A stretch of 64,000 nt of DNA from Haliea sp. (GCA_024642245.1 JAHEBM010000004.1:1-64000); one strand, 5' to 3'; shown: positions 32,411 to 41,451, numbered from the stretch's first letter. A program made the numbers and translations. Notes: generated by a model not told the origin, from the letters alone.

Positions 32411-34312
32411 ATGGGTATTGATACGGAAGCGCCGGCACCCGCTGTCCGCGAGACCGCGGACCCTGTACTGGCTGTTCCCGAGCTGGCGCCCGTAGCAGAG
32501 TTCCTCGCACAGACATTGCCTTTTGATGAACTGTCGAAGGAGAACCTGTACCAGGCAGTCGGCAGCATCCTGGTGCAATATTACTGTCGCGGTGAGGTGT
32601 TCGACCGCAACACCGTGCAGCTGGGTTTGCGCATCGTGCGAAGTGGTGCCGTCGAGTTGAGGGACGCGGATAACAAGCTGCTTGATCGCCTGGGGGAGGG
32701 CGAGAGTTTTCATATTGGCGGCCTGAATGCCCAGCAGGGCGAGGTGCAGGCCACAGTCATCGAGGATGCACTGGTTTACCTGCTCCCCGATCCTGTGTAT
32801 CGAGGCCTGCGGGATGCCCATCGCCATTTTGATCGCTATTTTACCGGCCAGCGCAGCAGGCGCCTGCGGCGCGCTGCTCGCTACCAGAGCGAACCGGCCA
32901 TCATGTTGCAGGAGGTGCGCACCGTGATGAGCACGGGCCTGCTGACGGTCAGCGCCTCTGACACGGTACGGCAGGTTGCGCAGTCCATGGCGGCGCGGCG
33001 GGTATCCTCCGCTTTTGTCATGGCGGCAGGACAACTGGCGGGCATTGTGACGGACCGGGATTTGCGGGTGCGTTTCGTTGCCCGCGGCCTGCCGCCGGAT
33101 ACAGTGGTGAGTGAGATCATGACGTCGAATCCCGAAACGATCGACGGATCCCAGAGTATCTTTGCCACCACCCTGTTGATGACACAGCGCTCCTTTCACC
33201 ACCTGCCTGTCATGGTCGACGATGAACTCAAGGGTATTGTAACGACCTCGGATCTTATCCTGGCAAAGCAGGACGACCCAGTGTACCTGGTGCAACACAT
33301 ATCCCGGCAGCATGACGTTGCGGGCATAAAGGACCTGGTGTCCGGCCTGGCCAACCTGATGGTGCAGTGGGTGAATTCGGGCCTGCGCGCGCAGCATGTG
33401 AGCCAGGTGCTCACGGCCATCAGCGATGCCGTAACGGTGCGCCTGATTCAGCTGGCCGAAGAAAAACTGGGCGCGGCCCCGGTCGCCTGGTGCTGGCTCG
33501 GCTTCGGCTCCCAGGCCCGCGCGGAACAATTGCTGGGTGCAGACCAGGACAACGGCATCATCATCGATAACCAGGTGGAGCCCGGGCAGCGCCCGTGGTT
33601 TGCCGACATGGCTGATTTCGTCTGCGACGGTCTCAATGAATGCGGCTATGTCTATTGCCCCGGCAATGTCATGGCGAAAAACGACGAATGGCGCCAGCCC
33701 CTGCTCGAGTGGCAACAGAAAGTGCGTCGCTGGGTGTCCGCGCCCACTCCGGACGCAGCCATGCGGGTGAGTATATTCTTTGACTTGCGCTGTATTTACG
33801 GCAGCCAGGTGCTCTGTGACGAACTACAGGCGGTGATGCTGAAACAGGCGTCGAGTAATTCGATCTTCCTTGCAGCTATGGCGGCCAGTGCCCTGGACAT
33901 CAAGCCGCCACTGGGTATTTTCAGGCGATTTGTTGTCGATCGTGACGGGGAACACCGGGACTACCTGGATCTCAAGAAGCGCGGAGTGTTACCTGTTACG
34001 GAAATGGTGCGTTTGCGCGCACTGGCCAATGCGATCGGCGCCGTCAATACCGATGAGCGACTCAAAGCGCTGGTCAAGGGCAGGCATATGACGATCGTCG
34101 ACAGCCGGAACCTGGTGGATGCCCTGCACTTTATCCAGCAGTTGCGGATAAAACACCAGTGTGGGCAGATCCTTCGCGGGGAAGCGGTTTCCAATTTCCT
34201 GAACCCGAAAGATTTGCCAAAGATGGCAAAGGAGCAGCTGCGCGATGCCTTCACCATTATTGACGACGCCCAGTCAGCAATCAGGCAGACCTATCGGGCA
34301 GGCATGGGTTGA
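32411..34312 (+). CDS. cNMP-binding/CBS/DUF294 nucleotidyltransferase-like signalling protein
   Basis: The 633-residue cytoplasmic protein combines a cyclic-nucleotide-binding-like domain (about 30-150), a CBS domain pair (about 165-290, VRQVAQSMAARRVSSAFVM and STTLLMT-type repeats), a DUF294 nucleotidyltransferase domain with the GSQARAEQLLGADQDNG motif (about 365-382; GS and DxD are the catalytic signature) and a DUF294 C-terminal helical domain. Proteins of this layout sit beside acetate symporter and exonuclease genes in Pseudomonas and Vibrio and are GlnD-like putative nucleotidyltransferases; the target is unknown. The stop overlaps the exonuclease start (TGATG). Confidence 0.9.
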   Translation: MGIDTEAPAPAVRETADPVLAVPELAPVAEFLAQTLPFDELSKENLYQAVGSILVQYYCRGEVFDRNTVQLGLRIVRSGAVELRDADNKLLDRLGEGESFHIGGLNAQQGEVQATVIEDALVYLLPDPVYRGLRDAHRHFDRYFTGQRSRRLRRAARYQSEPAIMLQEVRTVMSTGLLTVSASDTVRQVAQSMAARRVSSAFVMAAGQLAGIVTDRDLRVRFVARGLPPDTVVSEIMTSNPETIDGSQSIFATTLLMTQRSFHHLPVMVDDELKGIVTTSDLILAKQDDPVYLVQHISRQHDVAGIKDLVSGLANLMVQWVNSGLRAQHVSQVLTAISDAVTVRLIQLAEEKLGAAPVAWCWLGFGSQARAEQLLGADQDNGIIIDNQVEPGQRPWFADMADFVCDGLNECGYVYCPGNVMAKNDEWRQPLLEWQQKVRRWVSAPTPDAAMRVSIFFDLRCIYGSQVLCDELQAVMLKQASSNSIFLAAMAASALDIKPPLGIFRRFVVDRDGEHRDYLDLKKRGVLPVTEMVRLRALANAIGAVNTDERLKALVKGRHMTIVDSRNLVDALHFIQQLRIKHQCGQILRGEAVSNFLNPKDLPKMAKEQLRDAFTIIDDAQSAIRQTYRAGMG

Positions 34313-34980
34313 TGTGGCAGGTCCGGCTGCGGCGCCTGCCATACACTCGTCGTGTCGCGGGGACGGCCCTGCAGCGCTGCTGGCAAAAGCCCTTGCCTGC
34401 CACTGGGACCGATTGGCGCCAGGTATCCTTTCTGGTGGTCGATACCGAGATGTCCTCGCTGGACGCGGATGACGGTGAACTGCTCAGTATCGGCTGGGTC
34501 GCGGTGGAGCAAGGCGCGATTGTCCTGGGGAGCGCCCGCCATTACCTGGTGCAGGCACAGAGATCGGTGGGGCAGAGTGCCATCATTCACAGCCTGCGTG
34601 ACTGCGAGCTCACGGGTGCGGCAACCGGGGCCGAGGTTCTGCAGCGGTTTCTTGCGGCCGCTGCGGGGAAAGTGCTGGTCTTGCACAACGCCGCTCTGGA
34701 CATGGCCTTCCTGGACCGGGTAAGCCGGCGCGAATTCAACGCGCCCGTGCTGCTGCCCCTTGTTGATACCCTGTTACAGGAGGAGCGCCTGCTCCGGCGA
34801 AAAGAACAGCCGATCAGGCCCGGGGACCTGCGCCTGCACGCCTGTCGGGAACGTTATCAACTGCCGCCCCACCAGGGACACAATGCGCTGCTCGATGCGC
34901 TGGCTACCGCCGAACTGCTACTGGCGCTGGCGGCGCACCGCGGTCGCGGGCAGTTCTTCCCGTTGCGCCAGTTGCTTTGA
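34312..34980 (+). CDS. DnaQ/PolC-like 3'-5' exonuclease
   Basis: The 222-residue DEDDh-type exonuclease shows Exo I (VVDTEMSSLD), Exo II (LVLHNAALDMAFLD) and Exo III (HQGHNALLDALATAELL) with the catalytic Asp, Glu, Asp and His in place. The length is like the PolC-type exonuclease encoded next to DUF294 genes in acetate loci. It degrades DNA or RNA from the 3' end; a link with acetate metabolism is known only from gene neighbourhood. The ATG at 34312 overlaps the upstream stop; a TTG one codon earlier is possible but less likely. Confidence 0.9.
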   Translation: MWQVRLRRLPYTRRVAGTALQRCWQKPLPATGTDWRQVSFLVVDTEMSSLDADDGELLSIGWVAVEQGAIVLGSARHYLVQAQRSVGQSAIIHSLRDCELTGAATGAEVLQRFLAAAAGKVLVLHNAALDMAFLDRVSRREFNAPVLLPLVDTLLQEERLLRRKEQPIRPGDLRLHACRERYQLPPHQGHNALLDALATAELLLALAAHRGRGQFFPLRQLL

Positions 34981-35008
34981 ACAGCGCCCCGGGATGGGCG
35001 CACGCGCC

Positions 35009-35869
35009 CTACAGCCTGGCGATGATATTTTCCGCCAGTGATTGCAGCCCCGTCACCGGGTCACGTCCCAGCGCGAATAGCGGCACGATTACCCGCGACA
35101 CACCGATATCCTCAAATGCCCTGATAGCATCCAGGCCGCCCTGGTGATCCCACATCGAGGTGATTTCAATGGTGTTGTAATCCCGTGAGTGCTCGGCGCA
35201 GGCGGCCTTCAACTGTTCCAGCATCGGTGCCAGGCTGGCCGCATCGTTGGTTGGAGCGAACCAGCCATCGCCGAGGCGGGCGATGCGCTCGAAAGCCTTG
35301 CCCTTGGCGCCGCCCACTACGATGGGCACACCGCCTGGCTGTACGGGCAGGGGGTAACTCTGGAAGCCCGACCAGTTGATGAAGTCGCTGTGGTGTTCGA
35401 CCACCTCCCCGGACCAGACCTTGCGCATGGCGACGATATAGTCGTCATAGCGCGCACCCCGGCGCTCGAAGGGCACGCCCATCGCGTCGAATTCCTCTTT
35501 CAGCCAGCCTATCCCGGCGCCCAGCATAAACCGCCCGTTGGACAACAGGTCGAGGGTGGCGGCCTGTTTGGCCAGCAGCAGGGGATTGGACTGGGAAAGG
35601 ATGTTCACACCGGTACCCAGGCGCAGCGTTTTGGTGTGTGCGGCAACGGCGGTAAGGGCGATGAGGGGATCGAGGAAGGCGGCATCGGAGCCGCCGCCCA
35701 TTTTGCCGTCTTTGCTATAGGGATATCTGGATTCGTATTCCACTGGCACCATCACATGCTCGAAGGTCCACACCGACTCGAATCCGAGTTTCTCTGCCAG
35801 CTGTGCCAGGCCGACCATCTGCTCCAGCGACTGCATACCAAGATTGATAGGTACTATGGCAACTTTCAT
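35009..35869 (-). CDS. LLM-class flavin/F420-type oxidoreductase
   Basis: The 286-residue protein has the luciferase-like fold: FESVWTFEHVMVPVEYESR, TLRLGTGVNILSQSNPLLLAKQ, the LSNGRFMLGAGIGWLKEEF motif and IVVGGAKGKAFERIARLGDGW. It is closest to the 'F420-dependent' TIGR03619 type and similar to the protein at 19369-20226, so two paralogues are in this window. The ATG at 35869 is preceded by GGAGGA at 9 nt; the frame is open further upstream but the extra sequence is not homologous. It is monocistronic, divergent from the sulfotransferase gene. The substrate is unknown. Confidence 0.86.
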   Translation of the reverse strand: MKVAIVPINLGMQSLEQMVGLAQLAEKLGFESVWTFEHVMVPVEYESRYPYSKDGKMGGGSDAAFLDPLIALTAVAAHTKTLRLGTGVNILSQSNPLLLAKQAATLDLLSNGRFMLGAGIGWLKEEFDAMGVPFERRGARYDDYIVAMRKVWSGEVVEHHSDFINWSGFQSYPLPVQPGGVPIVVGGAKGKAFERIARLGDGWFAPTNDAASLAPMLEQLKAACAEHSRDYNTIEITSMWDHQGGLDAIRAFEDIGVSRVIVPLFALGRDPVTGLQSLAENIIARL

Positions 35870-36090
35870 CCGATTTTTCCTCCAGGCTGATAACAGGGGA
35901 GTCATAGTGCACGGTGTTGACCCTGGAATAAAGGCCAGCGGGGTGCAAGTACAGTTCTTTATCTTGTACCAGCGCCGGGTCTCGCCGGAGATAGTCGCTG
36001 TCGGCCCGACTTTATCCTCCCCCGGCATTGCCCCTGCACGGCCGGGATAATAGGCTAGCGCTTCACTTGTGACATGGGCTGGAGCACTGG

Positions 36091-37245
36091 GTGCTGGACA
36101 AGGAACAACTGGTACAGGCGGCGACGGAGCAGACCGGACTCCGGGATTTTGGTGGTGACGATTTCAGCGAGCCACTGGGACGCCTCGTGGACGCCCTGAA
36201 TGGCGAGGCGCGGCTGAACGACTTTGGCCTCCTTCGGGCCCAGATGACGATTAACAGCGGTTTGTGCAGTCGCCTCCAAATCGTGGAATACCTGAAAAAC
36301 CACCCACAGGTGCGCGACGAGCGGGTGCTAAAACCCGTTTTTATCGTCGGCCTGCCCCGCACCGGTACCACTGCCCTGCACCATATGCTGAACCAGGACA
36401 GTGGCAACCGTACCCTGCGGCTGTGGGAGGCGCAGAACCCCGTGCCGCCACCCCGGACGGCGACGTACACCACCGACCCGCGTATCGCCAGGCAGCGTGA
36501 AGGCGTGGCCCTGACCGAGACTTTCCTGCCCGGTTTCATGGCGACTCACCTGCTTGCCGCCGAGGAGCCCGATGAGTGCTATATGCTGCTCAACCGGAAT
36601 TTTATGTCGGTAGAATATTCAGCCATGTTCCATATACCCAGTTACGCCAACTGGCTGTACGCGAACCTGTGTGCCCGGGACAGCTACGCCTGGCACAAGC
36701 TGCAATTGCAGCTGCTGCAATCGCAGCACCCGGGGCAGTGGGTGCTCAAGGCGCCGTTTCACCAGCTGGGCCTCGCGCAAATACTGGCATACTATCCGGA
36801 CGCCATCATTGTCCAGACCCACCGTGCGCCCATGAGCCTGGTGGCCTCGGGCTGCAGTTTCAGTGAGGTCCTGCGACGCAGTGGCACAGACCATATCGAT
36901 CGGGCCGAAATCGGCCGGGACTGGATGGATATGCTCAGGATTTATACGCATACCTTCGAAGCCGACCGGGCGCGGCTGGAGCCGCTGCATCCCGGCCAGT
37001 TCCTCGATCTGCAGCACGACGATTTTGTGGCAGACCCCTGGCCGGGTATCGAGAGCATATACCGTTTGCGCGGCGAGCCGCTGGGTGAAAAGGGCAGGGC
37101 ATCAATGGCGCAGTGGCTGGCGGAGCATCCCCGCGGCAAGTACGGCAAGCACGAGTACCGGCTGGCGGATTACGGCATCACGGCCGCGCAAGTCGAAGCA
37201 TTATTTGGCGATTACGCCGGGCGTTACGGCCTGGCCATGGCATAG
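36091..37245 (+). CDS. Sulfotransferase family protein
   Basis: The 384-residue protein has the PAPS-binding P-loop-like motif IVGLPRTGTTALHHML (about 85-100) and the second PAPS segment QTHRAPMSLVASGCSFSEVL (Arg and Ser contacts to the 3'-phosphate). The layout matches the Sulfotransfer_3 group common in marine bacteria, which act on sterols, lipids or other hydroxylated small molecules. The GTG at 36091 is preceded by GGAG at 7 nt. The DUF1214 gene follows after 11 nt, and the pair recurs in many genomes as a unit; the substrate is not known. Confidence 0.85.
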   Translation: MLDKEQLVQAATEQTGLRDFGGDDFSEPLGRLVDALNGEARLNDFGLLRAQMTINSGLCSRLQIVEYLKNHPQVRDERVLKPVFIVGLPRTGTTALHHMLNQDSGNRTLRLWEAQNPVPPPRTATYTTDPRIARQREGVALTETFLPGFMATHLLAAEEPDECYMLLNRNFMSVEYSAMFHIPSYANWLYANLCARDSYAWHKLQLQLLQSQHPGQWVLKAPFHQLGLAQILAYYPDAIIVQTHRAPMSLVASGCSFSEVLRRSGTDHIDRAEIGRDWMDMLRIYTHTFEADRARLEPLHPGQFLDLQHDDFVADPWPGIESIYRLRGEPLGEKGRASMAQWLAEHPRGKYGKHEYRLADYGITAAQVEALFGDYAGRYGLAMA

Positions 37246-37256
37246 GGAGAGAAAAT

Positions 37257-38357
37257 ATGACGGATAACACGGCACAGGAGCGGGTATTAAGCGGCCAGGC
37301 CTGGGCGGATTTCTGCGACGCACTCAAGGAAGCCGGCAAACTGGTGGATGCACCCAAGGCCCCCGGTGACGTGTTCAACCGGACCGAGGGTTACCGGTAC
37401 CTGGCGCGGATGCTCAGGGCCGGCCTGGAGAGCTTCGTCGAGGGCGGCGATGCCGCCTTTCCCGTGTTGCGCTCACCGGCACATGACACGATAAAGATGG
37501 GTGCGGACAACCCCGACAACTTTTACCAGAGCGCACCCCTGAACCCGCAGTACGATTACCGTATCACCGGCACGCGCGGGACCGTGGATTACCTGGGTTT
37601 TGGTACCGTGATCAATCGCTACAGTTCGGGCGGTGGCATGAAAACCGACGGCTACCTGGACTCCCGGGACATGGAGATCGATGGGGACGGCAAGCTCGAA
37701 ATTATCGTCAGCCAGCGTGAGCATCCCGGGAACTGGTTGCGTATGGGTCCGGAAACCAATGCCGTCAATGTGCGCCAGACATTCCAGGACCGCAACACGG
37801 AAATCCGGGCCGACATCCGGATTGAGCGTATTGGCGCGGAAAACGAGCGACCGCCTGCACTGACGCCGGAAAAACTGGACAGGGGCCTGCAGGGCGCGGT
37901 GCAGTTCGTGAAAAACACCACCGGATTGTTCCAGGGCTGGGCTGAAAGCTTTCTACCCACGGTCAACCAGGTGGCCCCGGCCGACCAGGCGTATTGCCAG
38001 GCTATCGGCGGCGACCCGAATATCTACTATTTCCACAGCACCTGGTCCCTGGCGGAGGACGAGGCCCTGCTGATCGAGGCCCCGGACATACCCGATTGCC
38101 AGACCTGGAATTTTGTATTGCAGAACTGGTGGATGGAGTCGCTGGATTACCGCTACCACAATATCCACTTCAACAAGCACACCGCCCACTACGAGGCGGA
38201 TGGCAGTGTGCGGATTGTGGTGGCACACGAGCGTCCGCCGCAAGTGAACTGGGTGGAGACCGCGGGCCATCGTAACGGCACATTGTGCTGGCGCTGGATC
38301 GGGGCAGACCGGCACCCGCCGGTGTCGGCGCGGGTGGTGAAGTTTTCCTCGCTGTAG
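37257..38357 (+). CDS. DUF1214 domain protein
   Basis: The 366-residue protein has a C-terminal DUF1214 domain (about 245-355): STWSLAEDEALLIEAPDIP, TWNFVLQNWWMESLDYRYH and IVVAHERPPQVNWVETAGH are its conserved segments. The N-terminal part (about 10-235) is a beta-rich domain often found before it. No signal peptide is visible. Function is unknown; some DUF1214 genes sit in steroid or alkane degradation clusters. AGGGAGAG lies 7 nt before the ATG. It probably shares a transcript with the sulfotransferase. Confidence 0.86.
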   Translation: MTDNTAQERVLSGQAWADFCDALKEAGKLVDAPKAPGDVFNRTEGYRYLARMLRAGLESFVEGGDAAFPVLRSPAHDTIKMGADNPDNFYQSAPLNPQYDYRITGTRGTVDYLGFGTVINRYSSGGGMKTDGYLDSRDMEIDGDGKLEIIVSQREHPGNWLRMGPETNAVNVRQTFQDRNTEIRADIRIERIGAENERPPALTPEKLDRGLQGAVQFVKNTTGLFQGWAESFLPTVNQVAPADQAYCQAIGGDPNIYYFHSTWSLAEDEALLIEAPDIPDCQTWNFVLQNWWMESLDYRYHNIHFNKHTAHYEADGSVRIVVAHERPPQVNWVETAGHRNGTLCWRWIGADRHPPVSARVVKFSSL

Positions 38358-38447
38358 CTGAGTGTACCCGGCCAGGCGCTTGCGCCACGGCGACACAGGC
38401 GTTTATGCTGTCGCCGTTGCCCTGTCGGCTGAAGTGAAATAATAAAA

Positions 38448-40076
38448 ATGCGCGCGAAGTTCTGTTGCCTGGTCACCTTGCTGCTGTCGTTTTCCCTGAG
38501 CGCACTTGCGCAGGACCAGGAGGCGCCTGAACACCTGGAAGACAGTACTTTCATTGCACCAGTCATTCTGGATGGTGAGACGCTTTTCAGGCTGCGCGGT
38601 ACTTCCGCTGTGCCAGCCAGCTACCGGGCCCGCCAGGTGCTCGAGCGGATTATCGCCGTCGCGTCGGATCCTGCGATTGACCCCGAGAGCATCACCATCG
38701 AGCCGGCCGATGACCGCGTCAGCCTTATGGTCAATGGTGAATCGCTGGTGATCTTTTTTCCCGTCGACGCCGAAGTGGAGAAGGTTCCCCTGAAGCTCGT
38801 TGCCGGCGGGGCTAGGACGCGGATATCCCACGCGATAAAGCAGTATCGTGAATGGCGCAGCCCGCAACATTTGTTGCGCAGCACCGGGCTGTTGGTGGGT
38901 GCAACGGCGCTGGCAGCCCTGCTGGCCTGGGCGGTGGTGGTGTTATTTGGCTGGTTAAACCGCATTGTTGAACGCCGGGTAAAGCGCCACATCGAGCAGC
39001 TCGAACAGGCGTCACACCGTATTCTCGATGCAGGCCAGATCTGGGGTTGGCTGGGCGCCCTGTTGCGCGCGGTGCGGGCAGTGGCACTGTTTGCACTGAC
39101 CCTGGTGTGGCTGTCGACGATCCTGGGGCTTTACCCCTGGACGCGCCCCCTGGCCTCCCAGATATTCAGGCTCGTGCTGGAACCCATCAGGGAAATTGGC
39201 TCGGGCATTATCGATTCACTGCCGGACCTGTTTTTCCTGGTCATACTCGCGTTTGTGGTGCGCTTTATCCTGCGGGCAATCAGCACTTTTTTCCAGCGGG
39301 TGCATCGTGGCTGGATCCGTTTGCAGAACTTTGACCGGGATCTTGCGCTGCCCACGTACCGGATCATCCGGGTGGCTGTCATCGTATTCGCCGTGGTTAT
39401 CGCCTATCCGTATATTCCAGGCTCTGACTCCCAGGCCTTCAAGGGCATGAGCATTTTTTTCGGTGTTATCTTGTCGATTGGCTCATCGTCCTTTATCGCC
39501 AATATTATTGCGGGTTACAGCCTGATCTACCGCCGTGCCTTTCGTGAGGGCGATCGTATCCGGGTCGGCGAACTCGAGGGCGAGGTGGTGGATATGCGCA
39601 CAATGAATACGCGTATCCGTTCGCTGAAAAACGAGGAATACAATATCCCGAACTCGGTTATGCTCGGCAGCGCCGTTATCAATTACTCCACCTACCAGCG
39701 GGAACCCGGGTTGATCCTGCATGCGGAAGTGGGGATAGGTTACGATGCGTCCTGGCGCCAGGTGGAGGCCATGTTGCTGGCCGCTGCCGACAGGGTCGAG
39801 GGGCTGCAAAAGGAGCCGGCACCGTTTGTCCTGCAACAATCGCTGGGTGATTTTACCGTGGTCTATCAGGTGAATGCATACTGCCGGGATGCATCCAGGA
39901 AGAATCTTCTCTACAGCGCGCTTATTGGCAGCATCCAGGATGTCTTCAACGAATACGGTGTCCAGATCATGTCGCCCAATTACGTGGCCGATCCGGAAGA
40001 TGCCAAGCTCGTCCCGCCCGGGCAGTGGTACGTGGCCCCCGCCCAGGCGCCTGCTACCGAGGCAGGGAAGGAATAG
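38448..40076 (+). CDS. MscS-family mechanosensitive ion channel with N-terminal periplasmic domain
   Basis: The 542-residue protein has a signal peptide (about 1-21, ending ALA), a periplasmic domain of about 130 residues, then several membrane helices. The pore-lining TM3 region is SSFIANIIAGYSLIYRRAF, followed by the MscS beta-domain (GDRIRVGELEGEVVDMRTMNTRI) and a C-terminal cytoplasmic vestibule. It should open under membrane tension to release small solutes during osmotic downshock. It resembles the larger YbdG/YnaI type in size. It is a single gene; the ATG at 38448 has a weak AT-rich upstream sequence and no good ribosome-binding site. Confidence 0.9.
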   Translation: MRAKFCCLVTLLLSFSLSALAQDQEAPEHLEDSTFIAPVILDGETLFRLRGTSAVPASYRARQVLERIIAVASDPAIDPESITIEPADDRVSLMVNGESLVIFFPVDAEVEKVPLKLVAGGARTRISHAIKQYREWRSPQHLLRSTGLLVGATALAALLAWAVVVLFGWLNRIVERRVKRHIEQLEQASHRILDAGQIWGWLGALLRAVRAVALFALTLVWLSTILGLYPWTRPLASQIFRLVLEPIREIGSGIIDSLPDLFFLVILAFVVRFILRAISTFFQRVHRGWIRLQNFDRDLALPTYRIIRVAVIVFAVVIAYPYIPGSDSQAFKGMSIFFGVILSIGSSSFIANIIAGYSLIYRRAFREGDRIRVGELEGEVVDMRTMNTRIRSLKNEEYNIPNSVMLGSAVINYSTYQREPGLILHAEVGIGYDASWRQVEAMLLAAADRVEGLQKEPAPFVLQQSLGDFTVVYQVNAYCRDASRKNLLYSALIGSIQDVFNEYGVQIMSPNYVADPEDAKLVPPGQWYVAPAQAPATEAGKE

Positions 40077-40132
40077 TCTGGTAAACCTGTAGCGCTTCAT
40101 GCCCGCCGCCGGGGAGGGCGGCGTGCCGGCTT

Positions 40133-41098
40133 TCACGGCGTCAGCAGCCTTGCCCTGGCGGTTTCGTATTCCCGCTGCAGGCGCGCCACGAGGTCGGCGG
40201 CAGGCAGCACGGCTTTTACGGCGCCTATTCCCTGGCCACAGCCCCAGATGTCTTTCCAGGCCTTGGCGCTGGTATCGCCGCCGGAGCCAAAGTTCATGGC
40301 CGAGATATTCCCATCGGGCAGATTATCCGGGTCCATCCCGGCGGCAATAATGGAGGGGCGCAGGTAATTGCCGTGCACGCCGGTAAACAGGTTGCTGTTG
40401 ACGATGTCGGCCGCGTTGTTTTCGACGATGGCCTGCTTGTAGGCCAGTTCCGCGTTGGCTTCCACCGTGGCGATAAAAGCCGAGCCGATATACGCCAGGT
40501 CTGCCCCCATGGCCTGGGCCGCGAGTATACCGTCCCCGGTGGCGATGGACCCTGACAGCAGCAGGGGCCCGTCAAACCACTCACGTATTTCCTGTACCAG
40601 GGCGAAGGGGGAGATCGTTCCCGCATGCCCGCCAGCGCCTGCAGCCACCGCGATCAGTCCATCGGCCCCTTTGTCCACCGCCTTGCGCGCGAACGGGTTT
40701 GAGATGATGTCGTGGAATACAACACCCCCGTAAGAGTGGACTGCATCGTTAACGAATGCCTTGGCGCCCAGTGAGGTGATAACAATCGGGACCTTGTATT
40801 TCACGCACATTTCAAGGTCGTGCTGCAGGCGGTCATTCGAGCCGTGCACGATCTGGTTCACCGCGAACGGTGCAGCCGGGCGGTCCGGGTTCGCCTGGTT
40901 GTAGGCGTCAAGCTCACTGGTGATACGCTGCAGCCAGACCTCCAGCTGTGCTGCGGGCCGCGCATTGAGCGCGGGGAAGGAACCGACGATGCCGGCCTTG
41001 CACTGGGCGATGACCAGGTCCGGGTTGGACACGATGAACAAAGGTGCAGCCACCAGTGGCAGTCGCAGGGCCCCGCGCAGGTTTTGTGGAAGTGCCAT
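40133..41098 (-). CDS. Nitronate monooxygenase (2-nitropropane dioxygenase family)
   Basis: The 321-residue FMN-binding TIM-barrel protein starts with LRLPLVAAPLFIVSNPDLV and contains the flavin-phosphate motif AVAAGAGGHAGTISPFALV, GPLLLSGSIATGDGILAAQA and GADLAYIGSAF. These are the marks of the NMO/enoyl-ACP-reductase-like FMN family; the reaction is most likely oxidation of nitronates, although many members have untested activity. The ATG at 41098 is preceded by GGAG. The frame also runs open through an upstream ~100-bp tandem repeat that copies its own first 19 codons. The gene diverges from a padR gene that probably regulates it. Confidence 0.9.
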   Translation of the reverse strand: MALPQNLRGALRLPLVAAPLFIVSNPDLVIAQCKAGIVGSFPALNARPAAQLEVWLQRITSELDAYNQANPDRPAAPFAVNQIVHGSNDRLQHDLEMCVKYKVPIVITSLGAKAFVNDAVHSYGGVVFHDIISNPFARKAVDKGADGLIAVAAGAGGHAGTISPFALVQEIREWFDGPLLLSGSIATGDGILAAQAMGADLAYIGSAFIATVEANAELAYKQAIVENNAADIVNSNLFTGVHGNYLRPSIIAAGMDPDNLPDGNISAMNFGSGGDTSAKAWKDIWGCGQGIGAVKAVLPAADLVARLQREYETARARLLTP

Positions 41099-41335
41099 AA
41101 AAAAATCTCCGTGTGAAAAGCATGTACCGCTAGCGTGGAGGCAGGTGCGGCCACCAGCGGCAGTCGCAGGACCCGCGCAGGTTTTGGGAAAGTGTCCCCA
41201 AAAAATTCCCCTACGAAAACCATGTACCCCTAGCGTGGAGGCAGGTGCAGCCACCAGCGGCAGTCGCAGGGCCCCGCGCAGGTTCTGGGAAAGTGCCCCC
41301 AAAAAATTCCCCTACGAAAACCATGTACCCCTACC
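41042..41335 (-). repeat. Three tandem ~100-bp units copying the 5' end of the nitronate monooxygenase gene
   Basis: Unit starts at 41042, 41143 and 41243 (periods 101 and 100 bp). The first unit is the functional gene start (codons 1-19 plus leader); the other two are diverged copies of the same segment, including CGCAGGTTTTGGGAAAGTG and CCATGTACCCCTAGCG. The right edge fades near 41335. The units vary by a few bases and one deletion, so the duplications are not recent. Confidence 0.85.
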
Positions 41336-41353
41336 CCATAGGCAGAAGTTTAT

Positions 41354-41371
41354 TATGCAAAACATTGCATA
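41354..41371. promoter_or_regulatory. PadR-type operator 1
   Basis: TATGCAA-AACA-TTGCATA is a perfect 7-bp inverted repeat, the size and composition typical of PadR binding sites. It lies between the divergent nitronate monooxygenase and padR genes, 81 nt before the padR ATG. Confidence 0.7.
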
Positions 41372-41380
41372 TCAATAAAT

Positions 41381-41398
41381 TATGCATATTTTTGCATA
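41381..41398. promoter_or_regulatory. PadR-type operator 2
   Basis: TATGCAT-ATTT-TTGCATA matches operator 1 in 6 of 7 arm positions and starts 27 bp after it. It ends 53 nt before the padR ATG. Two sites suggest cooperative binding by PadR dimers. Confidence 0.65.
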
Positions 41399-41451
41399 TG
41401 GTTCGCGCTGGGGGGTATGCTGTGGGCTGGCTAACGAGGGGGATTTACACC

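Noticed and set aside
32354-33715. Open frame of 453 codons opposite the DUF294 gene
   Set aside because: Shadow of a well-supported gene with no signal, motif or ribosome-binding site.
41099-41302. N-terminal extension of the nitronate monooxygenase through the tandem repeat
   Set aside because: The internal ATG at 41098 has a ribosome-binding site and normal family start; the upstream part is duplicated gene-start sequence.
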